DNA from: Malaya genurostris
Lineage: Eukaryota; Arthropoda; Insecta; Diptera; Culicidae
Direction of reading: 5' to 3'
Length of the DNA: 64,000 bases
Assembly (NCBI RefSeq): GCF_030247185.1
Contig: NC_080570.1
Location: forward strand, 148,834,641-148,898,640
Positions 1-10,637 of this stretch are shown piece after piece. Below the pieces are notes generated by a model. The model had not been told where the DNA came from and made no database searches. It worked only from the letters and a program-made list of their open reading frames with translations. The position numbers and the translations under genes are program-made. Every line of letters starts with the position of its first letter. The stretch's first letter is position 1.

Positions 1-59
1 AGAGTTTCTCCCCTCTCAGCAGGCCGTTCAATTTTGTTGGTTTTTGAGCGCTTGTTGAA

Positions 60-495
60 CGACATATTGCACGAAATATTCGTTCAATTTGCTGGAACGG
101 TTTGTTGTTGTTTTTTCTCTTGCAAAAATAGTGTGAAAATTAAGTGTTACCTTTACATAGAAAGAAAATTTGTTGTTATTCTACGTGAAGTAGAAGTATT
201 GTGCAGGTATGTATTGTTAGTTTAAACAAATAAGTGGAAAAAACTTCAGAAATTCTGCAGTAAAACTAGTCCAGCGGGGCTCCAACTCCTCATGTTAAAA
301 ATGGCTCAACAATGGACCTCTGTCTGCCGGGTTTGTTGAACGAAAAAAATGGCATTCGGTTCAACGGTCTGTTTCAAAATCGGCAAACGAACGGGACCTT
401 CGTTGGCCTCCCGTTGAACGATTGATTGGATTTTCATTGGACCAATGATCCAACGTATTGGACCAATGAAGGACCACCGTTGAACGTTTTTTCCA
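60..495. repeat. Dispersed repeat, uninterrupted copy
   Basis: This stretch resembles, segment by segment, the sequence on both sides of the I-clade LINE (6690-7041 and 22642-22745). Shared pieces include the 'acggtttgttg' segment, the 'tgtgaaaatt' segment, and the closing 'gcctcccgttg' and 'ttcaacgtttt' segments. It is therefore a second copy without the LINE insertion. No coding capacity is evident. I cannot name the family. Confidence 0.6.
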
Positions 496-1148
496 AATTG
501 GGACAGCAGCGTATGTCAGTTTTAAATTCTACAGTAGGCTTGCTACGTTTGTTCCAGTTTCAGTTCTATTATAGCTCTCCCATATAAAAATTCCTGCTGA
601 TAAATTTACTCTTAGAAGCTGTTCAAGCTTACTTCGGGCAAATTTACATGAACCTCACCTGAAAATAAACTTTCGGTATGAAGGAAATATTGAGTAAAAA
701 TCACTTCATATTAAGTAATTTTTTGATACTAATGTTAGTGAGAAATGCTTCAAAAGGTATCGAAGGAATTATAGGAATCTGTTTGTGAAGGTATGTATAA
801 GCGCTTAGCCCAAAACCGGTCAGACATGTAGTTTCAATCGACGACAGACTTCGTTACGTTCAAAATCTGACCACATTTTGAAATGTTTATGAGTAAATTG
901 TCAAATCAAAGAAGATCGATGTCAATACTACCGTTTTAGGTTTAATTTTTCCCAATATATGAAGGAAATCCTATAGAATATGGGACAATTATGCGTAGAA
1001 CGGCAGAATAAGTATCCGAAACTAAAGACATGGAAATAACAGGTTTGTCCTCCAAAATCCGTTTATAGGACTTTCGTACTGCTCCTTTGGCAAAACAAAA
1101 CTCAGTACATGCGATGTCACATATTAATAATATGCATAAACTCTCTAG
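496..1148. other. Non-coding, last-intron or downstream sequence
   Basis: AT-rich sequence without a plausible ORF, RNA gene or clear repeat. It lies beyond the candidate poly(A) signal of the distal BCAS3 last exon, so it is probably downstream intergenic DNA or extended 3' UTR. Confidence 0.4.
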
Positions 1149-1154
1149 TTTAAT
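1149..1154 (-). terminator. Candidate ATTAAA poly(A) signal for distal BCAS3 last exon
   Basis: Read on the minus strand this is ATTAAA, the common variant poly(A) hexamer, about 550 nt downstream of the stop at 1706. No better AATAAA was noticed between. The assignment is inference only. Confidence 0.25.
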
Positions 1155-1705
1155 GTTTCAAGCTCTGAACAAATCTGTATACCCTCAACCTACGCCAAAA
1201 AAACGGATTAAAATTTAGTTTACATATTCGGGACGAGTAGTCTCTGGTCTTGACTCTAATGTTTCTCAGCGATACCATCTTTTCGTTTACATCCGAAACT
1301 CATCCCCCGAACCCACTGGAACACACGTACACTTACCCCGGCCACCAGATCTACGTGCCGCCCGGGATTTCCGGCATCAACGGCACCACCAGCACCGCCA
1401 GCAGGGTCACTAATAAAACTATCCCCAGCCCTATCATTACCATTTCCATCCTTATCCAACGTGGGATTTTCCTCGGCCAAAATCGTTTCGCATTCGTTTC
1501 GCCGTCTCCCGGAATGTTCGTCTGCTGCTTCCTGTTTCCTCTGGGGCTTCCTTTCTCTGGCACTACCTCCCCGTCGCTTCGTGGACGACGATGACGATGA
1601 TGAGCAGCGGGACAGCGAGGGAGAAGCCCGGATTGCGGCCGTTGATTTGCGCAATCCGATGGTGCCTCCGGAGCCACCACTGCTGACACCGCCCGACGCT
1701 CTGTA

Positions 1706-1968
1706 TTATAACGATCCGCTCGAGTCGCCATGAAAGTGCAGCAGATTTTCACCGCTGAAGGAAGCCGTTGGCGAACCGGAAGAGGACGCCTGCAGGTCCA
1801 GCGAAGCCCGACTGGCCGAGCTAAAACTACTGCTACTCATGTCTTCCTGGTCCAGATGTACCAGCGATTGGATACCGACGTGGGTCAATGCTATCGGATT
1901 TGCGCTGCTACCGCCGCCACCGGCCACACTAACCGAAGAAGTAACGACGCCTCCAAATCCTGGGCCAT
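1706..1968 (-). CDS. BCAS3: BCAS3 distal alternative last exon (short isoform C-terminus)
   Basis: The acceptor is a pyrimidine-rich tract ending in CAACAG just above 1968. The exon opens with two bases of a split codon, matching the phase-1 end of exon E. It then reads DGPGFGGVV and runs about 87 residues to a TAA at 1706. The peptide is rich in Ser, Gly and Ala, with a SSSSFSSASRASLDL stretch, resembling the Ser/Gly-rich tails of BCAS3 proteins. Used after exon E it gives a total of about 923 aa, which fits the family. The intron joining it to exon E would be about 33.7 kb. The identity as an exon rests on phase, splice site and total length; transcripts were not available. Confidence 0.65.
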
Positions 1969-4345
1969 CTGTTGAAAACAAAAAAAGGAAGCCCGATTAA
2001 TTGTTTGTTTGTTAGACTTAAGTAAATTTTAGTTTGTTTGTCGGTAAAGTAAGAAGACTGATCAGGGTTTCGATTTTCTGCTTTTGCATTTTTTTATTCT
2101 TCTTTTTGTTTTCTTTCAGTAGCATCTTTTTTGAGTTTTTTTTTTCTCATTTTGTTTATCGCTTTACTTATTATAAATTAATTTAATTTTACTCGTACTA
2201 CTTCTTTTTTTTTAGTATTTTTTCCGTTCCTCTTCATTGATAAATATACAAACAATCACATTTCTTTTTATTTTGCTTTGTTCTTTTTTTAGTTTTTTTT
2301 TGTTCTCCCATACGTATGTTATTTTTTTCTTTCTTTGTTTACCTTTATGTTCCCTCACTATTGTTATTAATCAGAACATGTAAGCAGTTTGTGTTTTTTT
2401 TGTTTTGTTTATTGATCTTGGTTTGTTTGCCTTTTCGCGCGCCTCATGCAGGCTGCAGTGCGTATCTGGTCAGTTTCTGTTGTTGTGGTGCAGTAATTTT
2501 TTAATAATCTATTTGTAACTTGCTTCGCCAGACAACACCTGGATGTGTCACGGTCCAGTGCGTAATTGGAAAGTTCGTTTAGCAGAGCAAAAAACAGCTA
2601 AAGAAAACTTCTAGTGGGAGCACTGTCTAACCGAGCAAACGGGCTACCCTAGATACTAATTTCCACTCAAAAAAGAGTTCGAGATGAGACCAACGAATGA
2701 TAACAGCTTCCCTAGTAATCGAAATCAGGAAGTTGATCGGATCAAGCAAGCTAAACTTAGAAAAACTCCTTGATGTAAATGAAATTGTAAATGAACTTTG
2801 TGAGTTATTTTCATGATATTTAATTATTTATTTTTTAATTTAATCTTGAGAAGATGGTAGTGACATACATCCGACTGAATGATGTAACAAAATAAAATAT
2901 AAACTTGGTTACATTAGACAGATCGTAGACCCATTTAAGATATCGTCTTTGATAAATTCCAAGGCAGTTCAAGATTCTGTCAAACATGCTACTGACGTTG
3001 ATCTCAGAACAGTGAAAGGTGTTCGCTACCGTTTACAAAGCCGGCGAGATAGGATCAAATTAAGACTTGGTCAAGTAGCGGATAAAATTCAATACTGGCT
3101 TTGTTGATGTCGAGATAACATCATGAAGCAGAGCGGGAAAGCAAATTACGATTGAAAATTAGCTCTGTGCAATTGGTAAACCGTTCGGTCATGACAATAC
3201 TCAAAAAAATAAAAACAAAACAAAGAAAATAAATCCTGATTACTAAACTACGATTTGAACATTAACAGTGTTGTTTCTTGTATGTGTGTGTGCAATGGAG
3301 AGCATGAATGACAGTTGAATTACTGTATCTCCGGGATCTCTGCTACTGTCTCTTTGTTTGTCTATAGCATTTCTAGTCGGAACCGAACCCGCCAATCGTG
3401 AGACCGCAAATATTGAACTTAACTTGTTTAACTAAATTGTACGTGACCAGATTCGAACCAAGACGAATTTATTTGCCATTATTATTGATGATGCGGTTTT
3501 TTTCTTGTTTTAAATATATAGCACTGCATTTTTCCTATTAAATTTATCTTTTTTCCCGATATATTTTCAGTCAGTTTGAGCTCCTAGTTTCTAAGAATTT
3601 AAATTGAATTACTACCTTTCAGCTGAGTGTTTACTTTTCATCGTCAAGCGATATTCACACCAACGTTTGACCGACGAAAAAACAACGGAAACTAACTAAA
3701 ACCTTTTTTTATATCCGAGAAAACTCACAAAAGGCAAATGATGCGATGAATGTGTTTTTTTGTTGTTGTTGTTTTACTTATTACGTTATGTACCGTTTTA
3801 ACAATGCCCTTAAAAGACTACACGATTTGAACGATGTTATGTATAAAAAAAAAGAATACTTAAAACATGACTAATAAAATCTGTCAACAAAGACGTGGTT
3901 CGCACGGTTCTATTTGTAAGGTATAATTTTGTTGTCACGAATTTAAAACTACATAAACATCCGTTTTGAACAGAGATCCGAGAAGCATCCGATTGTACCC
4001 GTTCTACAAAGTTGTATGCAATGTTTTTTTGAACTTCAATTCAATTTAACTCCTCGATCAACCCAATTGACATTAACGTGTCAAATGTCCCGGAATTTTA
4101 GCTCTAGTGATGAATGCGTTAGTGTAAATGTCACACTTCCGTTATTAGGTTTTACAAACTGACATTTCAAATGAACTGCTGACGAATAAAGTGTTTTACA
4201 TGCACCGGTGTTTTTTTTACATTTCTAATAACAGGCCTTCATGCTAGAATGAACGTGTAAACAAATCACCCTTAGCTTTAAGTTTGCTCAGTGTTTAACG
4301 GGGAAAACAGATTGCAGAAATGACATGTGAATACAACTATGCTAC
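1969..4345. other. Intron sequence, T-rich, no gene seen
   Basis: The segment 2040-2420 is strikingly T-rich on the plus strand (A-rich in the BCAS3 transcript). The rest is ordinary AT-rich intron with isolated short ORFs lacking codon bias or domains. Nothing else could be supported. Confidence 0.5.
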
Positions 4346-4418
4346 TGCAGATACGGGACTCGAACCCGTAGCTAGCTCCTAACCGAGGAAATTGTTTTGC
4401 CAATTGAACTACCCTGCA
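4346..4418 (-). tRNA. tRNA-like sequence, probably a tRNA pseudogene or SINE head
   Basis: On the minus strand a 73-nt tRNA-like fold can be drawn. The 7-bp acceptor (TGCAGGG with ATCTGCA) has one wobble and one mismatch. There is TA at positions 8-9 and a GTTC/AAAC D-stem. The T-stem ACGGG/CCCGT is perfect, with loop TTCGAGT (B-box GGTTCGAGTCC). The anticodon arm is the weak part: the best stem leaves either a 5-nt loop or a 7-nt loop with C at position 33. This argues against a functional tRNA. Tentative anticodon GGT. No SINE body was identified. Confidence 0.45.
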
Positions 4419-4859
4419 TATGAAAACACATAAAGAGAAAGCCCAACTGACTAGAAGAACCAAGCATGCTTTGGTTTACTTGGCCGCCACATGATTCAAT
4501 TATAGTTCTATCTCTATGGAAACACATCCAACAGAAAAGCAACAAACACCGACTCACTTCTTTTCACGGTTTCATTACGTGCTGGAGATTTTCATAAACA
4601 ATTATATGATTTTTTAACCGCTCTCTAGGCATTAATTTTTCGTTTCAAAAGAAGTGCTGGTGGAATTTTTGTCATTATCTTGACGGTCCTAACTAACAAA
4701 CTCTGTGTTCCTCCATTCATTCTTTTTAGCTTCTACTGGATTTAAACTATGCATGTATTTAAATATGCACACGCAGAAAAAAGTTGGGTGGGTAATGTCA
4801 CAGACCTAACTGGAGGGCGTAAATTTAAAAAATCTCGCACTTCCGAATCGTTCGTTTCA

Positions 4860-5260
4860 GTTTATTGATTGTGTGAATTTGGAATTAAATTCTGGTCCAG
4901 AGGTCAGTTCCAAACGTCAGGTTTGGAGTTCAGATCTATAATTTAGTTCCATAGTCCAGATCTAAAATTCATATTTTGTATTTTGTTCCAGCACTCAGTT
5001 TGAAATTCCTGTTGAATTCTGGAATCGGAACTCTGGATTCGAATTCTGACAGTAAATTAAGACACTAAATTCAGTTCAAAACTCTGAGTAAGAAACCAGT
5101 TCCAAAAATATAGTTCAAGAGTTTAGATTTTTTTTTTTAATTTCAGAAACTGTATTCGGAAACTAAATTCTAAATCTAAAATTAAGTTCAGAATTCAGAT
5201 GGACCAGAATCCAGGTTCTGATTTCCGTGCCAGTCAGACTTTAGAATTCAGATTCAAACT
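4860..5260. repeat. Degenerate short-period repeat rich in 'ttcagttcc/agtcca' words
   Basis: Words such as 'gtccag', 'cagttcc', 'attcag' and 'tctgaattc' recur every 15-30 bases without strict periodicity. The pattern is like 52560-53240 and looks like slippage-grown cryptic simplicity. No coding potential. Confidence 0.4.
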
Positions 5261-5674
5261 TAACCTTAACTTAACTTACTCATTTTAGTCATACTATCAT
5301 GAATTTTACAGTAAATTAGAAAAATTGTTCATTGAACAGAAACACCTTGTAGTTCCGGAATCGGAAACCGGATTGGGTTAAAGTTCAATAACAGCCTATG
5401 AAATAAGTCAGATCCTTTCAGTAGTTTTTTTCACCACTATTTTCGGTTAATCCGGAACTAGATTCCGAAGGACGCTAGAGGCAAAGTCGATTCGAATGAC
5501 CAGCAACAAGCTTAAGCCCAATTGAGAAGAATTTTTCTCTTTTAGGCTTCGTCGCTCTTAATGACGGTTTTAATTATTTTTTGCGCTCAGCACCCTGTAT
5601 TTCCGGAACCGTAAATCGGATCCGAACAAAATTTAGGAATTAAAATCTTTCATTTGAATCAAGCCATCTCTAAG

Positions 5675-6013
5675 GCTGTGAACCATTTTGCTGTTAATTT
5701 TAACTTTGGGTTGAAATCTGACACTCGAGTGATTATTTTGATCTGTCAAAAATAACTATGCTCGAAAGCATAGTTATTTTTGACAGATCGATGGTTATTT
5801 TCCGACACTGAAAAAAATCTCGCTAGGAAAATTTTAATATAAATTCTTTAGTCAAATTTATTTCCAGTGCAAAATAAACCCAAATAACTTTCCATTCGTC
5901 AAACTTTGAAATGGGCCGCAGTTTTAGTTAAATTTAACTACTCGACTCAAAATAACCACTCAAGTGTCAGATTTTACCCAAAAGTTAAAATTAACCGCGA
6001 AATGGTTCGCAGC
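5675..6013. mobile_element. MITE with long terminal inverted repeats
   Basis: The ends are inverted copies: GCTGTGAACCATTTTG on the left pairs with GGTTCGCAGC and its extension on the right. Similarity extends about 70 bp inward with several mismatches. The flanking CTAAG at 5670-5674 and 6014-6018 is a candidate 5-bp target duplication. The host repeat reads straight across this point in the 56,020 copy. There is no transposase, so it is non-autonomous. A perfect 23-bp hairpin lies inside. Confidence 0.6.
5740..5789. repeat. Perfect 23-bp inverted repeat with 4-nt loop
   Basis: The arms at 5740-5762 and 5767-5789 are exact reverse complements, beginning GATCTGTCAAAAATAACT, separated by CGAA. 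The hairpin lies within the MITE at 5675-6013. A role is not evident. Confidence 0.85.
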
Positions 6014-6260
6014 CTAAGAAAAGTGAGTGAGTTCCATTTTGGAGTATACGGCCACTATTTCTGATTCTGGAATCGGAATTCGGGAACCAGTATAGCCGGA
6101 ATCGGTTTGTTCGATCATCAACGGGCAATGATACCCGATTGGGATATCCTGTAATTCCGGAACCGGAAGTTGAATTCAGAAGTTTTAGATGGGATCATAA
6201 GATTTTTTATTTGAATCTTTGTTTCTGTGAATCGGCTAAGCCATCTAAAAGTAAAGTCAT

Positions 6261-6689
6261 ACCCATGTTGTGATGCACTTCTCCATTCTTTCGCTCTAAC
6301 CAGTCACAATGTGAACGTCAAGTTAAGTTAAACCGCAATCGTTAATGGGGCAGACGATTCGTCCGATGGGGCGAAATTATTGGCAACCAAAAATGCCCAT
6401 TTATTTTGTAAAAAATCTGGTTCGATCCAAATATCAGCCTGTGCAAAAACTGTGTCGAGAACGGGATCATTTTCATGAGCAAAAAAAACAGGTATCGTCA
6501 CTTTCAAGCACAAGAAATACATTTCAATGTATTTTCCCAAAAAAAAAAATGAAAATTTTCAGATGCTCATTGCCGGTCTGTGATCGCTTTCAGAAATGTT
6601 TGTTATTTTTAAAATCTGTGCAGCATATTGAGAATCTGTCAAACACAGATAAACCTGGCGTCATTGCTGGCAACAGTTGTTACATTGTT
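6261..6689. other. Intron sequence without identified feature
   Basis: An open frame from 6345 runs through this segment and into the repeat downstream. It crosses poly(A) runs and shows no domain or codon bias, so I do not regard it as a gene. Confidence 0.4.
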
Positions 6690-7041
6690 GCCAGATTTCA
6701 AGTTCAAGCGGCTAGTGGACGAAATACTTGTCCAGATTGTTGCAACGGTTTGTTGATTTTCTTTCCTGCAAAAAATGGTGTGAAAATTTGGTGTTTTCTT
6801 TACATAAATAGAAAATGTGTTTTTATTCAACCCGGAGTAGAAGTTTACAACAGGTTTGTAGTGTTTATTAAAAAAATGGGTTGTTAGTAGTTTTCAAAAT
6901 TATCCGGTAAAAATAGTTCAACGGAGATCCAACTTCTCACATTCAAAATAGCTCAATAGTTCGTCTGCCAAGTTTATTGAACGAAAAAAAAATGAAGCAT
7001 AGTTCAAGGGTCTGTTTAAATAATTGACAAATGAAAGTTCC
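6690..7041. repeat. Dispersed repeat, second copy, left part (split by LINE)
   Basis: Aligns by eye with about 90-400 of the copy at 60-495. The shared segments are 'aacggtttgttg', 'tgtgaaaat', 'gtagaagt' and 'ttattgaacgaaaaaaa'. The copy breaks at the LINE target site and resumes at 22642. Confidence 0.6.
7031..7041. repeat. LINE target site duplication, left
   Basis: ATGAAAGTTCC is repeated exactly at 22631-22641, directly after the poly(A) tail of the LINE. This fixes both ends of the element and shows target-primed insertion. Confidence 0.9.
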
Positions 7042-7551
7042 ATTTCGTGCCGTGACTATCGGATCGATCGGACGTAAATTCTGCTTTCTCCAATCGCGTG
7101 GTGAATTGTTTTATTCCGTTATCAAGGTCATCCCGTATTCTATTGTGTGCATCAGTGCGGTCGAGTGATAGTTCTAATTAATCCGTTCTCAAGGCCGACT
7201 GTGAGCTTGTGTAAAGCAGCACTGCGTGTGGTACCGTTAGCCAGCGCCAGCGCTGGGCGCTGCGTATATATCGTTGTACATTAGAAACAGTGATAAATAT
7301 ATATAGTGATAAAAAGATTGGTTTCATTGGACAGTGTAGTGAGAGACTAAAAACAAAGTGCTTTTTCCTCAAAGAGGTTTTTTGCACTTTATTGAACTGG
7401 AGTATTCACCGGTCGCCTAGGACCGGGCCTTGTCGGCCGATCACCCTTCGAGAGCTAAAGCTAAGTATTTTTTTTCTTTTTCCCTGTTGTTCAGTACCAT
7501 TAGATTTTTATTGCCCCCTAATATTTACCCGCACGGACACATTTCCGTGCC
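7042..7551 (+). promoter_or_regulatory. LINE 5' UTR (expected internal promoter)
   Basis: The 510 bp between the target duplication and the ORF1 start contain no ORF of note. In LINEs with a full 5' end this region usually carries an internal RNA polymerase II promoter. No specific promoter motif could be verified here. Confidence 0.4.
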
Positions 7552-8898
7552 ATGACAAAAGGCACAGAATTGCCTGACCTTCCCCTAGATGATCAAATGG
7601 ATGCTTCTGATGGCAATAAATCTCGCATTAGAAGCTATCCCGATGGGCTTGCACTCTCGGCCGGACCGTATGCGGTTTACATCCGGACCAAAGCGAATGG
7701 TAAAAAATTGAACCTTCTAAAACTTTCTAATGACCTGTCCTCGCGATACAATACTGTACAAAAAATTGAGAAAGTACGCCCGGACAAGCTTAGGGTCTTG
7801 TTAGCCAGTGCAAAACAGGCTAATGAGATCGTTCGAAGTGAGAATTTCACGCGGGAGTATCGCGTATACGTACCAGCTCGCGAAGTCGAGATAGACGGCG
7901 TGATCACCGATCCGAGTCTGACTTGCGAGGACGTTCTTAAGCATGGGGCAGGCGGATTTAAAAACCCCCTACTCAAGAACGTTAAGATACTGGACTGCAA
8001 GCAATTGCGTTCAGTATCGACCGCTGAGGATGGGACTAAGTCCTATATCCCATCAGACTCGTATCGGGTGACTTTCGCTGGCTCGGCTTTGCCTAATTAC
8101 GTCCTCCTGGACCGAGTCCGTTTACCTGTTCGTCTTTTTGTGCCGCGGGTCATGAACTGCACCAATTGCAAACAATTGGGACATACAGCATCCCATTGTT
8201 GCAATAAATCCCGGTGTATAAAGTGTGGAGGGAGTCATGCGGATAACTCCTGCAGTGGAGACAATGAAAAGTGTCTCTACTGTAAGGAGGGGCCGCATGA
8301 CCTCTCTGATTGTCCCGTGTACAAATTGCGTAAGGATAAAATGAAGCGTTCACTTAAGCAACATTCCAAACGCTCTTTTGCAGAAATGTTGAAATGTGCT
8401 ACGCCACCTACCGAAAATCCTTACGCTTACTTGTCAACTGACGAGAGCGAATATGATGACCCCCTCGAAGGTACATCTTCGGCTGTCCCTCATAGCTCAT
8501 CAATTAGAAAGAGAAGAAATAAATCTTCTCAAAAGCTCCCTAGTAAGGGTTCGAAGATGTCCTCTGATGGGTTCCGAAAAATTACAACAACTGGTAGTGA
8601 TGGCAAAAAACCAGAGAAAAAAGCTCCAGGCCTTGGAAAATTAAATTCCGAGCAAGAATTTCCATCACTTCCTGGGACTTCAAAACCCCCGAAAGTCCCT
8701 AAAGATCAGTCAGAAAATTTACCAAATACTGGGTTTGTTAAATTCTCTGATATTGTGGACTGGATCATGTCTACTTTCAATATTTCTGAACCTCTTAAAA
8801 GCCTGATAATGGCTTTTATTCCTACAGTTAAAACATTCTTGAAGCAGTTGACTGCAAAATGGCCCCTTCTTTCAGCGATCGTATCCTTCGATGGCTAA
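7552..8898 (+). CDS. LINE ORF1 (Gag-like zinc-knuckle protein)
   Basis: A 448-aa open frame starting at the ATG in 'ccatgacaaaagg'. An RRM-like N-terminal half (about residues 40-195) is followed by three cysteine-histidine knuckles at about 202-265, visible as CTNCKQLGHTASHC, CIKCGGSHADNSC and CLYCKEGPHDLSDC. A Lys/Ser-rich segment and a hydrophobic C-terminus follow. ORF1 proteins of this clade bind the element's RNA and act as nucleic-acid chaperones in the retrotransposition particle. ORF2 starts at 8891, overlapping the ORF1 end by 8 nt, so ORF2 is probably reached by reinitiation or frameshift. This ORF is intact, but the element cannot be autonomous because ORF2 is broken. Confidence 0.85.
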   Translation: MTKGTELPDLPLDDQMDASDGNKSRIRSYPDGLALSAGPYAVYIRTKANGKKLNLLKLSNDLSSRYNTVQKIEKVRPDKLRVLLASAKQANEIVRSENFTREYRVYVPAREVEIDGVITDPSLTCEDVLKHGAGGFKNPLLKNVKILDCKQLRSVSTAEDGTKSYIPSDSYRVTFAGSALPNYVLLDRVRLPVRLFVPRVMNCTNCKQLGHTASHCCNKSRCIKCGGSHADNSCSGDNEKCLYCKEGPHDLSDCPVYKLRKDKMKRSLKQHSKRSFAEMLKCATPPTENPYAYLSTDESEYDDPLEGTSSAVPHSSSIRKRRNKSSQKLPSKGSKMSSDGFRKITTTGSDGKKPEKKAPGLGKLNSEQEFPSLPGTSKPPKVPKDQSENLPNTGFVKFSDIVDWIMSTFNISEPLKSLIMAFIPTVKTFLKQLTAKWPLLSAIVSFDG

Positions 8899-10355
8899 GA
8901 CACCCACCGAGGTCACGGATACAATCACTGTTATACAGTGGAATTGTAGAAGTATCATCCCAAAAATAGATCCTTTCAAATTTCTAGTAAATAATCTGAA
9001 ATGTGACGCATTTGCATTGTGCGAAACTTGGCTAACTTCTGAAATACCCTTAAACTTCCACGATTTTAACATTATTCGTCTGGATCGAGATGATTCCTAT
9101 GGAGGAGTACTTTTGGGGATCAAAAAGTGCTATTCTTTCTATCGCATTAACCTCCCCTCGATACCAGGTATTGAAGTTGTCGCATGTCATGTTACAATCA
9201 AAGGCAAGGACCTTTGCATTGCTTCCATCTACATTCCTCCAAGAGCCTCGGTTGGGCATCGGCGGCTCAATGATATCATAGAGCTTCTTCCCGCACCGAC
9301 GTTGGTTTTAGGAGACTTTAACTCACACGGTACGGGATGGGGCTGTCTTCACGACGATAACAGATCAACTATGATCCATGATATCTGCGACAACTTCAAT
9401 ATGACAATCTTGAATACGGGAGAAATGACACGAATTCCTGCACCACCAGCAAGACCAAGTGCGCTAGACTTATCCCTTTGCTCGACATCGCTACGGTTGG
9501 GTTGCACGTGGAAGGTAATCCCTGATCCCCACGGTAGCGATCATCTGCCTATCGTAATTTCAATCGCCACCGGATTAAGACCATCGGAAACAATCAATGT
9601 TTCGTATGACCTCACAAGAAATATTGATTGGAATAGCTATGCGACCTCGATATCTGAGAAACTAGTAACAACACAAGAACTTCCTCCGGAGGAAGAGTAC
9701 ACGTTTTTGGCTGGCTTGATTCTCGACACCGCGACTCAAGCTCAGACGAAACGTGTACCCGGCGCGAAAACTAACATCCGTCCCCCCAACCCGTGGTGGG
9801 ACAAAGAGTGCTCAGAATTAAACGCGGAGAGAACTGCATCATTTGTCGAGTTTAGGAAAAACGGAACACCTGATAATTTCAGAAACTACGCGGCATTAGA
9901 CGCTAAAATGAAAAGCTTGATTAAAGCGAAGAAAAGCGGTTATTGGTGTCGATTCGTAGACGGATTATCGAGAGAAACATCAATGAGCACTCTTTGGAAC
10001 ACAGCCCGACGAATGCGCAACAAAAACACCACAAACGAAAGCGAGGAATATTCTAACCGCTGGATATTCGATTTCGCTAAAAAAGTATGTCCTGACTCTG
10101 TTCCGGAACAGACAATCATGCGCGTCGCTTCATCAAACAGAAACGAAACACCTTTTTCGATGCTCGAGTTCTCACTTGCGCTTTTATCGTGTAACAATAA
10201 ATCTCCGGGGTTAGACAAAATCAAATTCAACTTGTTGAAAAATTTGCCTGACTCTGCCAAAAGGCGCTTATTGAATTTATTCAATAGGCTTCTTGAGGAT
10301 AATATTGTCCCACATGACTGGAGACAAGTAAGAGTTATCGCCATTCAAAAACCAG
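8891..10355 (+). pseudogene. LINE ORF2, 5' part (AP endonuclease and start of RT), truncated by BEL insertion
   Basis: Residues 1 to about 225 are an AP-type (EEP) endonuclease, with WNCRSI near the start, CETWL, the GDFNSHGTGWG catalytic block, and SDHLPIVISI near the end. A linker and the start of the reverse transcriptase follow (SPGLDKIKFNLL). The frame stops being LINE sequence at 10355, where the BEL LTR begins. After removal of the insertion and one copy of ACCAG the codon phase matches the 3' part at 19803. So the gene was split cleanly by integration. The start is the ATG at 8891, overlapping ORF1. Confidence 0.85.
10351..10355. repeat. BEL target site duplication, left (ACCAG)
   Basis: ACCAG here and at 19798-19802 flank the LTR element. 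A 5-bp duplication is usual for BEL/Pao integrases. Confidence 0.9.
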
Positions 10356-10422
10356 TGTAACGCATCAGAAGAATTTTCTTACCAGGTAAAGCAGAAAACC
10401 TAAATAAATAAAACATAAAGCA

Positions 10423-10533
10423 CCGATCGAGTAGGCCAGACATTCTGGCGCAGATAACGTTTTGAGCGTAGGGAAAGGACCGATCGAATAGGCCAGCCAT
10501 TCCGGCGCAGATAACGTTTTGAGCATAGGTTAT
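10423..10533 (+). promoter_or_regulatory. Tandem 57-bp units in LTR U3, enhancer-like
   Basis: Two units beginning CCGATCGA at 10423 and 10480 each contain 'ggccag', 'cagataacgttttgag' and 'agg'. The first includes the perfect palindrome GCCAGACATTCTGGC. The array is repeated in the 3' LTR at 19183 and 19240. Duplicated U3 units upstream of TATA are typical of enhancers; no factor is identified. Confidence 0.5.
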
Positions 10534-10630
10534 ATCAGCAAGAGGTGCAATAAAAGTTGGATTCATTCCTTCTCATTTTATCATACGCGATTAGTAGAAT
10601 TTGTTATTAGATATGTAAGCTGAAAACTTG

Positions 10631-10637
10631 TATAAAA
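10631..10637 (+). promoter_or_regulatory. LTR TATA box
   Basis: TATAAAA in U3, repeated at 19391-19397 in the 3' LTR. It is the only good core promoter motif in the LTR and lies 15 nt upstream of AATAAA. Confidence 0.6.

Larger units (their letters stand above)
5590..6260. repeat. Copies of an abundant dispersed repeat ('ttccggaaccggaagt' family), split by a MITE
   Basis: Blocks 'tttccggaaccg', 'ggatccga', 'catttgaatc' and 'gccatct' recur in the same order at 45193-45600, 46660-47165 and 55660-56235, and in reverse at 42237-42475. One copy is interrupted at 'gccatctctaag' by the MITE at 5675-6013; a second, partial copy follows at 6140-6260. The family is unnamed here. It is a short interspersed sequence without an ORF. 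Confidence 0.55.

Noticed and set aside
1250..1981. Overlapping ORFs on both strands
   Set aside because: Only the minus frame ending at 1706 has a good acceptor and the phase of exon E; the others are shadows or 3' UTR.
4110..4250. Possible MITE with 'gttattag...ctaataac' ends
   Set aside because: Terminal similarity is only about 9 bp and no target duplication was seen.
6345..6887. 180-aa ORF upstream of the LINE
   Set aside because: Half lies in a dispersed repeat, no domain, crosses poly(A) runs.
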